Source: Flavobacterium sp.
GTDB taxonomy: Bacteria; Bacteroidota; Bacteroidia; Flavobacteriales; Flavobacteriaceae
Assembly: GCF_017744675.1 (NCBI RefSeq)
Contig: NZ_JAGIAV010000005.1
Location: 177,992-241,991, forward strand
DNA: 64,000 nucleotides
Direction of reading: 5' to 3'
The notes below the pieces were generated by a model. That model ran no database searches and was not told the DNA's origin. It saw nothing but the letters and a program-made list of their open reading frames with translations. Within the stretch, counting starts at the first letter, position 1, and each line of letters starts with the position of its first letter. A program made the position numbers and the translations under genes. This document shows positions 23,712 through 32,912 of the stretch, in pieces.

Positions 23712-24407
23712 ATGAGAAAGATAACAGTTTTAGGTCTAAGCAGTTTAATGGTTATAGCAAGTTTTTTTACGAGCTGTGATTCTGTAAAAAACGCAAATAA
23801 TACACAAAAAGGAGCCGGAATTGGAGCAGTTGCAGGTGGTGTAATTGGTGGTATTTTAGGAAATAATATTGGTCGAGGCGGAAACGCTGCTTTAGGGGCT
23901 GCAATTGGTGCTGCCGTAGGTGGTGGAACTGGAGCTTTGATCGGAAATAAAATGGACAAACAAGCTCGTGAAATTGATCAGGCTTTACCAGGTGCTTCTG
24001 TTGAAAGAGTTGGAGAGGGAATTCACTTGACATTAAACGAAAATGCAGTGCGTTTTGATACGAACAAATCTACTTTAACAACTCAAGCAAAAGCGAACCT
24101 AGATAAATTAGTTCCAGTATTTACTGAGTACGGAGATACAGATATTCAAATTTTTGGTTACACAGATAATACAGGAAAACCAGAATATAACTTAACGCTT
24201 TCTGGACAAAGAGCGGCTTCTGTGCAAGCTTATTTAGTTTCAAAAGGATTAAAATCTAGCCGTTTCAAAACTTCAGGTTTAGGAATTGCAGATCCAATTG
24301 CAACAAATGACACTCCAGAAGGAAGAGCTCAAAACCGTCGTGTTGAATTTTCAATTACAGCAAACGACAAAATGGTTAACGATGCTAAAAAGGAAGCTGG
24401 AAAATAA
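23712..24407 (+). CDS. OmpA-family lipoprotein with glycine-zipper segment (YiaD-like)
   Basis: A 231-residue envelope protein. The signal LMVIASFFTSC gives a lipid Cys at 22. Residues about 35-80 are a glycine-zipper (GAGIGAVAGGVIGGILG, ALGAAIGAAVGGGTGALIG) able to insert in or lie on a membrane. Residues about 105-220 are an OmpA C-terminal domain that binds peptidoglycan: VRFDTNKSTLTTQAKANLDKL, IQIFGYTDNTG, NLTLSGQRAASVQAYL and EGRAQNRRVEFSI, with the conserved Asp and Arg of the diaminopimelate site. It links the outer membrane to the wall. It follows the lipocalin-like gene by 19 bases. Confidence 0.9.
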   Translation: MRKITVLGLSSLMVIASFFTSCDSVKNANNTQKGAGIGAVAGGVIGGILGNNIGRGGNAALGAAIGAAVGGGTGALIGNKMDKQAREIDQALPGASVERVGEGIHLTLNENAVRFDTNKSTLTTQAKANLDKLVPVFTEYGDTDIQIFGYTDNTGKPEYNLTLSGQRAASVQAYLVSKGLKSSRFKTSGLGIADPIATNDTPEGRAQNRRVEFSITANDKMVNDAKKEAGK

Positions 24408-24430
24408 TTTCTTATAAAATAAAAGGTAGA

Positions 24431-24460
24431 AAAAGCTGTTTCATAATTGAAGCAGCTTTT
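24431..24460 (+). terminator. terminator of the lipocalin/OmpA unit
   Basis: Stem AAAAGCTGTTTC / GAAGCAGCTTTT (one G-T pair) with a 6-base loop and a T run, 23 bases past the OmpA-family stop codon. Confidence 0.85.
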
Positions 24461-24512
24461 TTTTGACTTTAGAAATTAAACATTGTAAATTTGACGTCTC
24501 ATATTACAACTC

Positions 24513-25463
24513 ATGCTCGACATACAAAATATATCTTTTTCATACACCGAAAGCCCCGTTATAAAAAACATCTCTTTTTCTATTGAAAAAGGTCAGAATA
24601 TTGCCATAATTGGTGAGAGTGGCTGCGGAAAAAGTACGCTGCTCAAGCTTATATACGGACTATACGATCTGGACGAGGGAAGCATTTTTTATGGTGACAA
24701 GCCAGTATTAGGACCAAAGTTTAATTTGATTCCTGGAATGCCTTATATGAAATATCTGGCGCAGGATTTTGATTTATCGCCTTATGAAACTGTTGCTGAA
24801 AACGTGGGGAAGTTTCTATCAAATGGTTTTGCAAACATGAAGAAACTTCGTGTTCAGGAATTGTTGGAAATGGTAGAAATGGATCAGTTTGCTCATGTTA
24901 AGACCAAATTCTTGAGTGGTGGACAACAGCAGAGAGTGGCTTTAGTAAGAGTTTTAGCTCTAGAACCAGAAGTAATTCTGTTAGATGAACCATTTAGCCA
25001 AATTGATGCTTTTAGAAAAAATGCGTTGCGTCGTAATTTGTTCCGCTATCTTAAACAAAAAGGAATTACCTGTATTATTGCAACACATGATAGTACAGAT
25101 GCTTTGTCTTTTGCAGATCAGGCAATCGTGATGAGAAATGGCGAAGTATTGGTAAAAGATGATCCTGCAAAAATATACGAAGACCCAAAAGTTAAATACG
25201 TGGCTTCTTTGTTTGGAGAAGTAAATGAAATTCCGACTCATTTATTATTGTCTTATCCAGACGAAACACACAAAACGCTAGTTTATCCGCATCAGTTTAA
25301 AATGGTTTCAGAATCACGGCTGATGGTGAAAATTAGGAGAACTTATTTCAGAGGAAGCCATTATCTAATTGAAACCGTTTATAAGAGGCAATTGATTTTC
25401 TTTGAAAGCGAAATAGATTTACCGCTTGAACAAGAAGTGTTTTTGGCTTTAAATTATTTATAA
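24513..25463 (+). CDS. ABC transporter ATP-binding protein, stand-alone
   Basis: A 316-residue ATPase subunit. Walker A is GESGCGKST (34-42), the signature is LSGGQQQR (134-141), Walker B is VILLDEPF (154-161) and the switch His192 is in IATHDS. Residues about 235-316 form a small C-terminal beta domain (HLLLSYPDETHKTLVYPHQF, SRLMVKIRRTYFRGSHYLIE), like the TOBE-type regulatory domain of PotA/FbpC-like importers. No permease or binding protein is adjacent, so the transported substrate is unknown; it may serve a permease elsewhere. It is a single-gene unit ending in a strong two-way terminator. Confidence 0.88.
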   Translation: MLDIQNISFSYTESPVIKNISFSIEKGQNIAIIGESGCGKSTLLKLIYGLYDLDEGSIFYGDKPVLGPKFNLIPGMPYMKYLAQDFDLSPYETVAENVGKFLSNGFANMKKLRVQELLEMVEMDQFAHVKTKFLSGGQQQRVALVRVLALEPEVILLDEPFSQIDAFRKNALRRNLFRYLKQKGITCIIATHDSTDALSFADQAIVMRNGEVLVKDDPAKIYEDPKVKYVASLFGEVNEIPTHLLLSYPDETHKTLVYPHQFKMVSESRLMVKIRRTYFRGSHYLIETVYKRQLIFFESEIDLPLEQEVFLALNYL

Positions 25464-25521
25464 ATTAGTTAATGTGTCAGTTAGATAATTAGATAATTTT
25501 TTTCTTTAACCATGATAAAAT

Positions 25522-25554
25522 AAACCCGACAGGTTTCAAAAACCTGTCGGGTTT
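25522..25554. terminator. two-way terminator with ACAGGTTT core
   Basis: A perfect 15-bp stem AAACCCGACAGGTTT / AAACCTGTCGGGTTT with a 3-base loop between convergent genes. The core ACAGGTTT is shared with palindromes at about 29340 and 53125, so it also belongs to a repeat family. Confidence 0.85.
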
Positions 25555-25576
25555 TATCTTTAAAATCAAGAGGAAT

Positions 25577-27988
25577 TTAATTCTTTAAATATTTCTCTAA
25601 AAACTGATCTTGTTCCCAAAGCAAATGAAGAATGTTTTCTTTAGCGACATAACTATGTGATTCTTTTGGTAGAATAACCATTCTTGCTGGTGCTCCTAAA
25701 CCTTTTAAGGCTTGAAAATAACGCTCTGTCTGCAAAGTGAAAGTTCCAGGATTGTTATCGGCTTCTCCGTGAACTAATAAAATCGGAGTTTTCATTTTTT
25801 CCGCATTCATAAATGGTGACATTGCATTGTAAACTTCCGGTGCTTCCCAGTAATTTCTTTGCTCAGATTGGAATCCGAAAGGAGTTAAAGTTCTGTTGTA
25901 AGCGCCGCTTCTAGCAATTCCGCACGCAAAAAGATCTGAATGCGTTAATAAATTTGCTGTCATAAATGCTCCATACGAGTGTCCTCCAACGGCCACTTTT
26001 TTACGATTAATATATCCTAAAGCGTCAACGGCATCAATTGCCGCTGCTGCATTATCAACTAACTGCGAAATAAAGTTGTCGTTTGGTTCTGTTGTTCCTT
26101 CGCCAATAATTGGAAAAGCGGCATCGTCTAAAACCACATATCCTTTTGTAACCCAATAGACAAATGATCCATAGTAAGGAAATGTAAATTCGTTTGAGTT
26201 TTGGGTTGATTGAGAAGCGCTATTTCTATCTTTATATTCTGCTGGATAAGCCCAGATCAATAGCGGCAATTTTTCTTTTTTAGTTTTATCATAACCTGCA
26301 GGAAGATATAAAGTTCCTGAAAGTTCCAATCCGTCTTTGCGTTTGTATTTGATAACTTCTTTGCTTACATTTTTAATGCTCTCAAAAGGATTTTTGAAGT
26401 CAGTAACTTGTGTTAAGCTGTTTTGTTTTTTGATATTTCTGAAATAGTAATTTGGGTATTCTGATTTAGACTGGATTTGAACCAGAATTTTTCCGTTTTT
26501 AAAATCTTCGATTTCTAAAATATCTTCTTTTTTATCCTTATAAGGAGAAGTATAAATGCGTTTAGATTTTAAAGTTTCCAAATTGAATTCATCTACAAAA
26601 GGAAATTGCCCTTCTTTTGTATAACCTTCTCCAATTCTGAAAAGATTATTTTTTTCGATGGCTAAAACATATTTATTATAGGCATTTTTTTTGGTTTCAA
26701 AAACTCCAGGATCCGAATACACATCTTGCGAATTTCTATCAGTAATCAGTTTTGGCTGTTGGCTTGGGTTAGATGGATTGATCAAAAATGTTTTGGTATT
26801 CCTAGTATCGTACCATTCTTCTGAAAGAACCGCTAAATTTTCATTTCCCCAAGTAATATCACTAAAACGCTGTGCTGTTTTTGCCAATGATGTAGCTTCT
26901 TTATCAAAAGGCGCGTCCCAAAGAAAAACTTCATCTCTAAAATCTACTTTTTTAGCAGGATCTCCTTCGTCTAAAGCCACTACATAAGATAATGTTGCAG
27001 GTTTATCGTTTCTCCAAGCCATTTCTCTTTTTCCTTTTCGAACAGCCATGAAACCTTTTGGCATAATTTCGTTCAAAGGAACCTCGTTTACAGTTTTAAT
27101 TTCTCTTCCGCTTAAATCATAAACAATGGTTTTAGAAGGAAATCTGTTTAAAGGAACGACATAAGAAAACGGTTTTTGAATGGTAGTCAGCATAATGTAA
27201 TTACCGTCTGGCGAGATTTTTTCTCCAGCAAACATCGCTCCGTCTTTGTATAAGACCGCATCACCATTTAGTTTTACTTTGTATAATTCAGAAGTTATGC
27301 AGTTTTCAAAATTAGCTTCGTCGTTTTTGTTTTTCAGCATATCAGGATAAGTTCTGTTTTGAGATTTTTCTCCTGAAGTGTTTGAAATAATTGGACCAGT
27401 AGGCAGATCTTTTTTAGAGTCTAAAAGAGCAGGTCTGTTTTTAGGGAGCATTTTAACTAAGATAGTTTCACTGTCCAAAAACCAGTTAAACGGATTTCCA
27501 AGATTCGCATTTACTCTAGCCTCTGTAAGTTTTGTTGCCTGTGCTGTTGCCACATCCAAAACCCAAAGTTCTACACCAGAATTTGTGGTGTGAGAGAATA
27601 GGATTTTTTTATCGTTTGGCGACCATAGAATGTTTGTTATTTTTGGATTATCAGGCAGGCCCTTAACTTGAATTTCTTCCTTTCCGCTTATTTTTCTCAG
27701 TTTAAGATTGGTAAGATAGGTTACAGTGCTCGAAATATTAGTAACAGGATTAATTCGTAAACCTGCCAAACGAACCTCGTCTTGATTGAGATCATCCAGT
27801 GTTTTATAAGTGTTGCGATACATCAAGAGCATGTTTTCTTTTTTGGTATCCATAGATACTGTAGGAGCTCTTTGGTAATCTGCCAAATCTAAAATAGATT
27901 TTGAAGGTTTTTGATAAGTCAGATTCTCTTGGGCAAAAGAGAAAAAGCTTACGTTTAAAAATAAAAACAGCGTAACCTTTAATTTCAT
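25577..27988 (-). CDS. exported S9 (prolyl oligopeptidase family) serine peptidase, glutamyl-endopeptidase-like
   Basis: An 803-residue exported peptidase. I start it at the ATG at 27988, which gives a signal peptide (MKLKVTLFLFLNVSFFSFAQ); the upstream start at 28024 puts 12 polar residues before it. Residues about 50-520 are a beta-propeller that gates access. The C-terminal hydrolase has the triad Ser671 (GGHSYGAFMTA), Asp744 (GEADNNPG) and His778 (ESHSYVAK). The HSYGAFMTANLLTH and GAYNRTLTPFGFQ stretches match the S9D group related to plant chloroplast glutamyl peptidase. It probably degrades imported peptides; cleavage preference is inferred only. Confidence 0.9.
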   Translation of the reverse strand: MKLKVTLFLFLNVSFFSFAQENLTYQKPSKSILDLADYQRAPTVSMDTKKENMLLMYRNTYKTLDDLNQDEVRLAGLRINPVTNISSTVTYLTNLKLRKISGKEEIQVKGLPDNPKITNILWSPNDKKILFSHTTNSGVELWVLDVATAQATKLTEARVNANLGNPFNWFLDSETILVKMLPKNRPALLDSKKDLPTGPIISNTSGEKSQNRTYPDMLKNKNDEANFENCITSELYKVKLNGDAVLYKDGAMFAGEKISPDGNYIMLTTIQKPFSYVVPLNRFPSKTIVYDLSGREIKTVNEVPLNEIMPKGFMAVRKGKREMAWRNDKPATLSYVVALDEGDPAKKVDFRDEVFLWDAPFDKEATSLAKTAQRFSDITWGNENLAVLSEEWYDTRNTKTFLINPSNPSQQPKLITDRNSQDVYSDPGVFETKKNAYNKYVLAIEKNNLFRIGEGYTKEGQFPFVDEFNLETLKSKRIYTSPYKDKKEDILEIEDFKNGKILVQIQSKSEYPNYYFRNIKKQNSLTQVTDFKNPFESIKNVSKEVIKYKRKDGLELSGTLYLPAGYDKTKKEKLPLLIWAYPAEYKDRNSASQSTQNSNEFTFPYYGSFVYWVTKGYVVLDDAAFPIIGEGTTEPNDNFISQLVDNAAAAIDAVDALGYINRKKVAVGGHSYGAFMTANLLTHSDLFACGIARSGAYNRTLTPFGFQSEQRNYWEAPEVYNAMSPFMNAEKMKTPILLVHGEADNNPGTFTLQTERYFQALKGLGAPARMVILPKESHSYVAKENILHLLWEQDQFLEKYLKN

Positions 27989-28211
27989 AATTTGAATTTT
28001 ATGGGTTTGTAAATTGGTATTCAAAATGTTTGTCTAAGATACTTTTGTCTTGTTACATTTTGTAGCTGATTTTTAATTTTTTTCAATGTTTATGTCCGAA
28101 AACTGCCTTTTCGGGAAGTAAATGATGATAAGTTGCTTTAGAATTAAACTATATTAAATTGCTAATAACGAAAAAAATAGTATTTTGTGTACGTATATTT
28201 TAAAGTATGCG

Positions 28212-28219
28212 TAAATTTG
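28212..28219 (+). promoter_or_regulatory. -7 promoter box before the FabH-like gene
   Basis: TAAATTTG, followed by C, 32 bases before the ATG. A good -33 TTG at ideal spacing is not obvious. Confidence 0.5.
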
Positions 28220-28251
28220 CAATCCAATTTTTTAATAAATAATAATAGATT

Positions 28252-29259
28252 ATGTATCATTCAAAAATAGCTGGTTTAGGATATTATGTTCCTTCAAATG
28301 TGGTGACTAACGATGATTTGTCTAAGATAATGGACACCAATGATGAATGGATTCAGGAAAGAACCGGAATTCAGGAAAGAAGACACATTATCCGTGGAGA
28401 AGACACTACGACTTCAATGGGGGTGAAAGCAGCTAAAATTGCAATCGAGCGTTCTGGTATAGCCAAAGAAGATATTGATTTTGTAGTTTTTGCTACATTA
28501 AGTCCAGATTATTATTTTCCAGGTCCAGGAGTTTTGGTTCAAAGAGATTTAGGATTAAGAACAGTTGGTGCACTAGATGTTAGAAATCAATGTTCAGGAT
28601 TTGTTTATGCACTTTCTGTTGCAGATCAATATATTAAAACTGGAATGTATAAAAATATTTTGGTTATTGGTTCTGAGGTTCACTCGACTGGATTGGATAT
28701 GACCACTCGCGGGCGTGGAGTTTCTGTAATCTTTGGAGATGGAGCAGGAGCAGCAGTTTTAAGCCGTGAAGAAGATTTGGCAAAAGGAATTTTATCTACT
28801 CATTTGCATTCTGAAGGCGAACATGCAGAAGAATTGGCTTTGCAAGCACCAGGAATGGGAGCGCGTTGGGTAACCGATATTATTGCAGATAATGACCCTA
28901 ACGACGAGAGCTATTATCCTTATATGAACGGACAGTTTGTGTTTAAAAATGCGGTAGTGCGTTTTGCCGAGGTTATCAATGAAGGATTGGAAGCAAATGG
29001 TCTTCAGGTTTCAGATATTGATATGTTAATTCCGCATCAAGCAAACTTGAGAATCTCGCAATTCATTCAGAATAAATTCAAATTAACAGACGATCAAGTT
29101 CATAACAATATTCAAAAATACGGAAACACGACAGCAGCGTCTATTCCGATTGCTTTGACTGAAGCTTGGGAGCAAGGAAAAATCAAATCTGGAGATACTG
29201 TAGTTTTAGCAGCCTTCGGTAGCGGATTTACTTGGGCAAGTGCTATTATTAAATGGTAA
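28252..29259 (+). CDS. beta-ketoacyl-ACP synthase III family protein (FabH-like)
   Basis: A 335-residue condensing enzyme that should join an acyl-CoA starter to malonyl-ACP. The triad is complete: Cys114 (DVRNQCSGF), His262 (IPHQANLRI) and Asn292 (KYGNTTAASIP). The opening IAGLGYYVPSNVVTN and DEWIQERTGI are typical. It is not beside other fatty-acid genes, and many Flavobacteria carry several FabH-type paralogues, so it may be a second copy used for branched starters, flexirubin or other lipids. I therefore do not assign fabH. Monocistronic, with a terminator after it. Confidence 0.88.
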   Translation: MYHSKIAGLGYYVPSNVVTNDDLSKIMDTNDEWIQERTGIQERRHIIRGEDTTTSMGVKAAKIAIERSGIAKEDIDFVVFATLSPDYYFPGPGVLVQRDLGLRTVGALDVRNQCSGFVYALSVADQYIKTGMYKNILVIGSEVHSTGLDMTTRGRGVSVIFGDGAGAAVLSREEDLAKGILSTHLHSEGEHAEELALQAPGMGARWVTDIIADNDPNDESYYPYMNGQFVFKNAVVRFAEVINEGLEANGLQVSDIDMLIPHQANLRISQFIQNKFKLTDDQVHNNIQKYGNTTAASIPIALTEAWEQGKIKSGDTVVLAAFGSGFTWASAIIKW

Positions 29260-29287
29260 AATAATCATCTTACATTATATTTTTTTT

Positions 29288-29315
29288 AACCTGCTTTCTT
29301 TACTGGGAGCAGGTT
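29288..29315 (+). terminator. terminator of the FabH-like gene
   Basis: Stem AACCTGCT / AGCAGGTT with a 12-base loop and a run of eight T, 28 bases past the stop codon. Confidence 0.8.
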
Positions 29316-29339
29316 TTTTTTATAAATTGCGGCGTAGGA

Positions 29340-29364
29340 CTGACAGGTTTTAAAAAACTGTCAG
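29340..29364. repeat. CTGACAGGTTTT palindrome
   Basis: Imperfect palindrome with arms CTGACAG / CTGTCAG and an AT centre. It shares the ACAGGTTTTxAAAA core with elements at 25522-25554 and 53125-53157. Confidence 0.6.
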
Positions 29365-29395
29365 GTCTCGGTGAATAAAATTTATTTCAATCAAA

Positions 29396-30067
29396 ATGAA
29401 AAAAAATCAACTCGAAATAGCTTGTTTTAATTATGAATCGGCATTAATTGCTCAGGCAAACGGTGCAGACAGGATTGAATTATGCGAAAACATGACATTA
29501 GGAGGAACTACGCCAAACTCCATTCTAGTAGTAAAAGTTCGTGAAAGTCTTGATATAAAAATGCATGTCATCATTAGACCTCGCGGTGGCGATTTTGTCT
29601 ATTCTGATGAAGAGCTTACAGAAATGAAACAAGATATTAAGCAGTATAAAAAATTGGGTGTAGACGGTTTTGTGTTTGGAATCTTAAAGGAAAACGGAAA
29701 AATAAGTAAAAAACAAAATAAAGAATTAGTCCATCTAGCGCATCCGCTGCCGTGTACATTTCATCGTGCCTTCGATGTGGTTAAAAATCCTGAAAAGTCT
29801 TTGGAATCTGTAATTGATTGCGGTTTCAAAACCATTCTAACTTCTGGTCAGGGAATAAATGTAGAAGAAGGAATTCACGCTTTAGCAAGACTTCAAGAAT
29901 TGGCTGGAGATAGAATAGAAATTATGCCAGGAGGCGGTTTGCGATCTTCGAACATTAAATTGCTTCAAGAAAAATTAGATTTAACTTTCTATCATTCCTC
30001 AGCAATAACAGATAATTCTGAAACGGCAAATCCTGAAGAAGTAAAAGAATTAAAAAACTTTTTATAA
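29396..30067 (+). CDS. cutC: CutC family protein (copper homeostasis)
   Basis: A 223-residue cytosolic TIM-barrel protein. The opening QLEIACFNYESALIAQANGADRIELCENM is the family signature (read from about 5), followed by GGTTPNS, HVIIRPRGGDFVYSDEE and TFHRAFDV. Family members were linked to copper tolerance in E. coli, but direct biochemical proof is limited and the real reaction is unsettled. It is alone on the plus strand and shares a two-way terminator with the TonB-receptor gene downstream. Confidence 0.9.
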   Translation: MKKNQLEIACFNYESALIAQANGADRIELCENMTLGGTTPNSILVVKVRESLDIKMHVIIRPRGGDFVYSDEELTEMKQDIKQYKKLGVDGFVFGILKENGKISKKQNKELVHLAHPLPCTFHRAFDVVKNPEKSLESVIDCGFKTILTSGQGINVEEGIHALARLQELAGDRIEIMPGGGLRSSNIKLLQEKLDLTFYHSSAITDNSETANPEEVKELKNFL

Positions 30068-30086
30068 TTCATTAAGAGAAAATAAA

Positions 30087-30118
30087 AAAAGCCTGGAGTT
30101 GGCATACTCCAGGCTTTT
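30087..30118. terminator. two-way terminator between cutC and the TonB-receptor gene
   Basis: A perfect 13-bp stem AAAAGCCTGGAGT / ACTCCAGGCTTTT with a 6-base loop between convergent genes. Confidence 0.88.
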
Positions 30119-30160
30119 CTTTTCTACAAGAACTATTAAAATCTACTAACTAAAGTGGGA

Positions 30161-32578
30161 TTAAAACATTCCGCCACCACCTTTATTAGTGTTATCTTCT
30201 CTTTGTTTACGCTGTAGGTTTTTGATTTTTCCACCTCCAAAGCTGTAAGTTAAGCCTAAGTAAACTGTTCTGCTTTCCCAAGAAAACTGACCTGTTTGTG
30301 GGTAAGGATAAATTCCATCAAAAGCATATTTCATTGTTTTGAAAACGTCATTAAAACGTACGCTAATATTCATTTTGTTATCTAGCAAAGTATAGCGAGA
30401 ACCAATATCTATTTTATACATTTCATGTCTGTTTTGCTGAACGTCTTCAACAGGGCCTCTGTAAAAACCAAACAATAAGAAACTTAAACGTTTTGTAGGT
30501 TTAAAGTTTGAATTCATACGAGCATTAAATGCTGTAGTGGTTACACTGCGGTCGTGAGGTACACTTGTGCTTGTTGCAGGGTCAAATTCAAATACAACAC
30601 CTTGTTGTTTAATGCTTGAAAAGTCAATAGAGGGTTGGATATCCCACCATTTTGTAAGCTTGTAATTCAACGAAACATCAAAACCATACGCGCTGTTGTG
30701 ATCGTAGTTTGTATAACTCAAAATTTGTTTGTATCCAGAAGGATCATTTGGATCTGGACTTAAAGTTCTGCTTATTTGATCGTTAATGCTTCTTACATAA
30801 ACACCAGCAGTAACACTTCCTTTTTCAAGAGTTTTAGTATAATTTACTTCAACAGAGTTGGTAAACTGAGGTCTTAGTTCAGGATTTCCGTATGAAGTTA
30901 CCAATGGAGTTGAGAACTCACGAATAGGTTTTGTCTGCTCAATACTCGGACGGTCAACACGACGGCTGTAACTAAACTGCAATGTGTTTTTCTCATTTAA
31001 ATTATAGGTGAAATAAGCAGATGGGTATAAAGTGATATAATCATCATTAAACTTATCCTGACCATGGTTTAAATTAGCCTCAACTTTATAGCTCTCAAAA
31101 CGAGTTCCTAATTGGTAGCTGAATTTTTTGAACTTTTGTCCAAAAGTTACATAAGCTGAATAAATATCAGTATCGTAAGTATAATTTGAAATTCTTTCAT
31201 CAACAGGAACTAGAGGATTACCTGTGTTGTAATCGTTGTTTGTTCTTGTAATTCTAGCCTCGGCACCAGCTTCTAGCGTTGTTTTATCGTTTAACGGATT
31301 TACATAATCAACGTTTAGAGTCGTTAATTTTCTTTTATCGCCAATTTGATCATTGTAAATTACACTATTTGAAGTATTGGTTGGGCTTGTTGTTTTGGTG
31401 TCAAAACTTGCGTCTTGATTTGCCTTAGTGTCACTATAGTTACCTTCAAAATCTAAAGTATGTCCTTCTTTTTCGAAAATGTGCTTGTAAGCCAAATTGT
31501 AAGTTCCAGTTTTTGTTGGTCCTTTGTAAAGAGAATTTTGGTAAATGTTTAAAATATTTGGATCACCATTATTGTAATCAATATTGGTAATTACATTTCC
31601 GTTTCCAGTTGATTTGTTCTGATTGGTGTAGAATGACAAAGTGTTTTTGTCATTAATTAAATAGTCCATTCCTAACTTATACAAGTAGTTATCATTTTCG
31701 TTAGAAATTTTCAAATTCTGTTCTACGTCTTGATCCAATCTTAGAATTCTACCTTTGTTGTAATACGTTCCAAAATTTTGTCCTCCGTTTCCAAAGAAGT
31801 TTACTTTTCCAGTTTTATAATTCAAATCAAGTGACTGATTGTATTTTGCAGTTTCTCCAAAAGTAATACCTCCACTATAGCTTCCGTTGAAACCAGTGTT
31901 TGCACTTTTATGCAATACAATATTGATGATTCCAGACATTCCTTCTGGATTGTATTTTGCACTTGGGTTTGTAATCAACTCAATTTTTTTGATCGAAGTT
32001 GATGGGATTTGTTTCAATAATTGAGCTGGGTCAATGTTAGATGGACGTCCGTCGATTAATACACGAACATTGTCATTTCCGCGAAGCGAAAGTTTTCCGT
32101 CTTGATCTACATTTACAGATGGAATATTGCTCATAATATCAGATGCAGAAGCTCCAGCAGTTGTTAAATCTTTACCAACAGTAATTACTTTACGGTCAAT
32201 TTTTTGTTCAATTGTTGAACGTTCAGCAACAATATTTACACCTTTTAACTGAGTTGCTTCTTCTTCAAGAGCAACATTTACAGTTGCTGTTTTTCTGTTT
32301 TCGCTTAAAAGTGCAGAACCAATATATTTTTTGAATCCGATATATTGAATTTCGATTGTATAGCTTTTTAAAGCGATGTTTTTAAATGAAAAGTCTCCGT
32401 TGTCATCTGTATTTACGCCAGAAACTACTTTTCCATTTTCTTTAAGCGAAACTGTAGCATAAGAAATCGGTGCATTGTTTGACTTTTCTGTAATTTTTCC
32501 AGAAATACTTCCAGTATTCTGGGCCTGTGCAGTTGCGATTATACCTAATAACGCAAACAGAAAGAATTTTAATTTCAT
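30161..32578 (-). CDS. TonB-dependent-receptor-like outer membrane protein with carboxypeptidase-like N domain
   Basis: An 805-residue outer membrane protein. The signal peptide is MKLKFFLFALLGIIATAQAQ. A carboxypeptidase-regulatory-like domain (GSISGKITEKSNNAPISYATVSL, about 23-110) precedes a TonB plug (GASASDIMSNIPSVNVDQDGKLSLRGNDNVRVLIDGRPS, about 145-185), then a long beta-barrel ending YLGLTYSFGGGK. This layout fits the 'outer membrane beta-barrel family' receptors that are not SusC proteins. A Gly-rich tail (NTNKGGGGMF) follows the last strand. There is no partner lipoprotein adjacent. Substrate unknown. The gene is monocistronic. Confidence 0.87.
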   Translation of the reverse strand: MKLKFFLFALLGIIATAQAQNTGSISGKITEKSNNAPISYATVSLKENGKVVSGVNTDDNGDFSFKNIALKSYTIEIQYIGFKKYIGSALLSENRKTATVNVALEEEATQLKGVNIVAERSTIEQKIDRKVITVGKDLTTAGASASDIMSNIPSVNVDQDGKLSLRGNDNVRVLIDGRPSNIDPAQLLKQIPSTSIKKIELITNPSAKYNPEGMSGIINIVLHKSANTGFNGSYSGGITFGETAKYNQSLDLNYKTGKVNFFGNGGQNFGTYYNKGRILRLDQDVEQNLKISNENDNYLYKLGMDYLINDKNTLSFYTNQNKSTGNGNVITNIDYNNGDPNILNIYQNSLYKGPTKTGTYNLAYKHIFEKEGHTLDFEGNYSDTKANQDASFDTKTTSPTNTSNSVIYNDQIGDKRKLTTLNVDYVNPLNDKTTLEAGAEARITRTNNDYNTGNPLVPVDERISNYTYDTDIYSAYVTFGQKFKKFSYQLGTRFESYKVEANLNHGQDKFNDDYITLYPSAYFTYNLNEKNTLQFSYSRRVDRPSIEQTKPIREFSTPLVTSYGNPELRPQFTNSVEVNYTKTLEKGSVTAGVYVRSINDQISRTLSPDPNDPSGYKQILSYTNYDHNSAYGFDVSLNYKLTKWWDIQPSIDFSSIKQQGVVFEFDPATSTSVPHDRSVTTTAFNARMNSNFKPTKRLSFLLFGFYRGPVEDVQQNRHEMYKIDIGSRYTLLDNKMNISVRFNDVFKTMKYAFDGIYPYPQTGQFSWESRTVYLGLTYSFGGGKIKNLQRKQREDNTNKGGGGMF

Positions 32579-32912
32579 GATTTTTTTACTGATTATTTTT
32601 GATTTGATTGATGATGATTTTTGTTTTTGTTAGTTTTTCTTTTTTTTGTTTTTCTTTGCTTTAAAAAAATTTAAAGTCACTAAGTAAGACTCTTTTGCAT
32701 TGGATATGTTACAAGAAATTGCAGAAAAAAACATATTTTTTTTCTCGTTGTCTGTCTTGTAAGAGTTTACACTTTTGATTTTTTGATAATTTTAACATTT
32801 GAAAACGCATCTTTTTTATCAAATTGAAACTCTTTTCTTGAATTTAATATGTTTTTGATTTTCTCTAATTGATGAATAAGCAGTATCTTTGCTCACTTTA
32901 AAATAAGTTTAC
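32579..32912. other. divergent promoter region, receptor gene / argS
   Basis: A 334-bp AT-rich gap between divergent genes. The argS side has a -7 box TATCTTTG at 32884-32891, 21 bases before the ATG. On the receptor side I see long T and A runs and TTTTTTTCTCGTTGTCTG near 32740, but no clear -7 box. I see no ORF, hairpin or RNA gene. Confidence 0.5.
32884..32891 (+). promoter_or_regulatory. -7 promoter box of argS
   Basis: TATCTTTG followed by C, 21 bases before the argS ATG, giving a very short leader. No TTG is found at the ideal 19-bp distance. Confidence 0.65.

Noticed and set aside
24513..25463. Assignment of the ABC ATPase as PotA or an iron importer subunit
   Set aside because: Only the ATPase is present, with no permease or binding protein, so a substrate cannot be named.
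27989..28024. Upstream ATG for the S9 peptidase
   Set aside because: It adds 12 polar residues in front of a good signal peptide.
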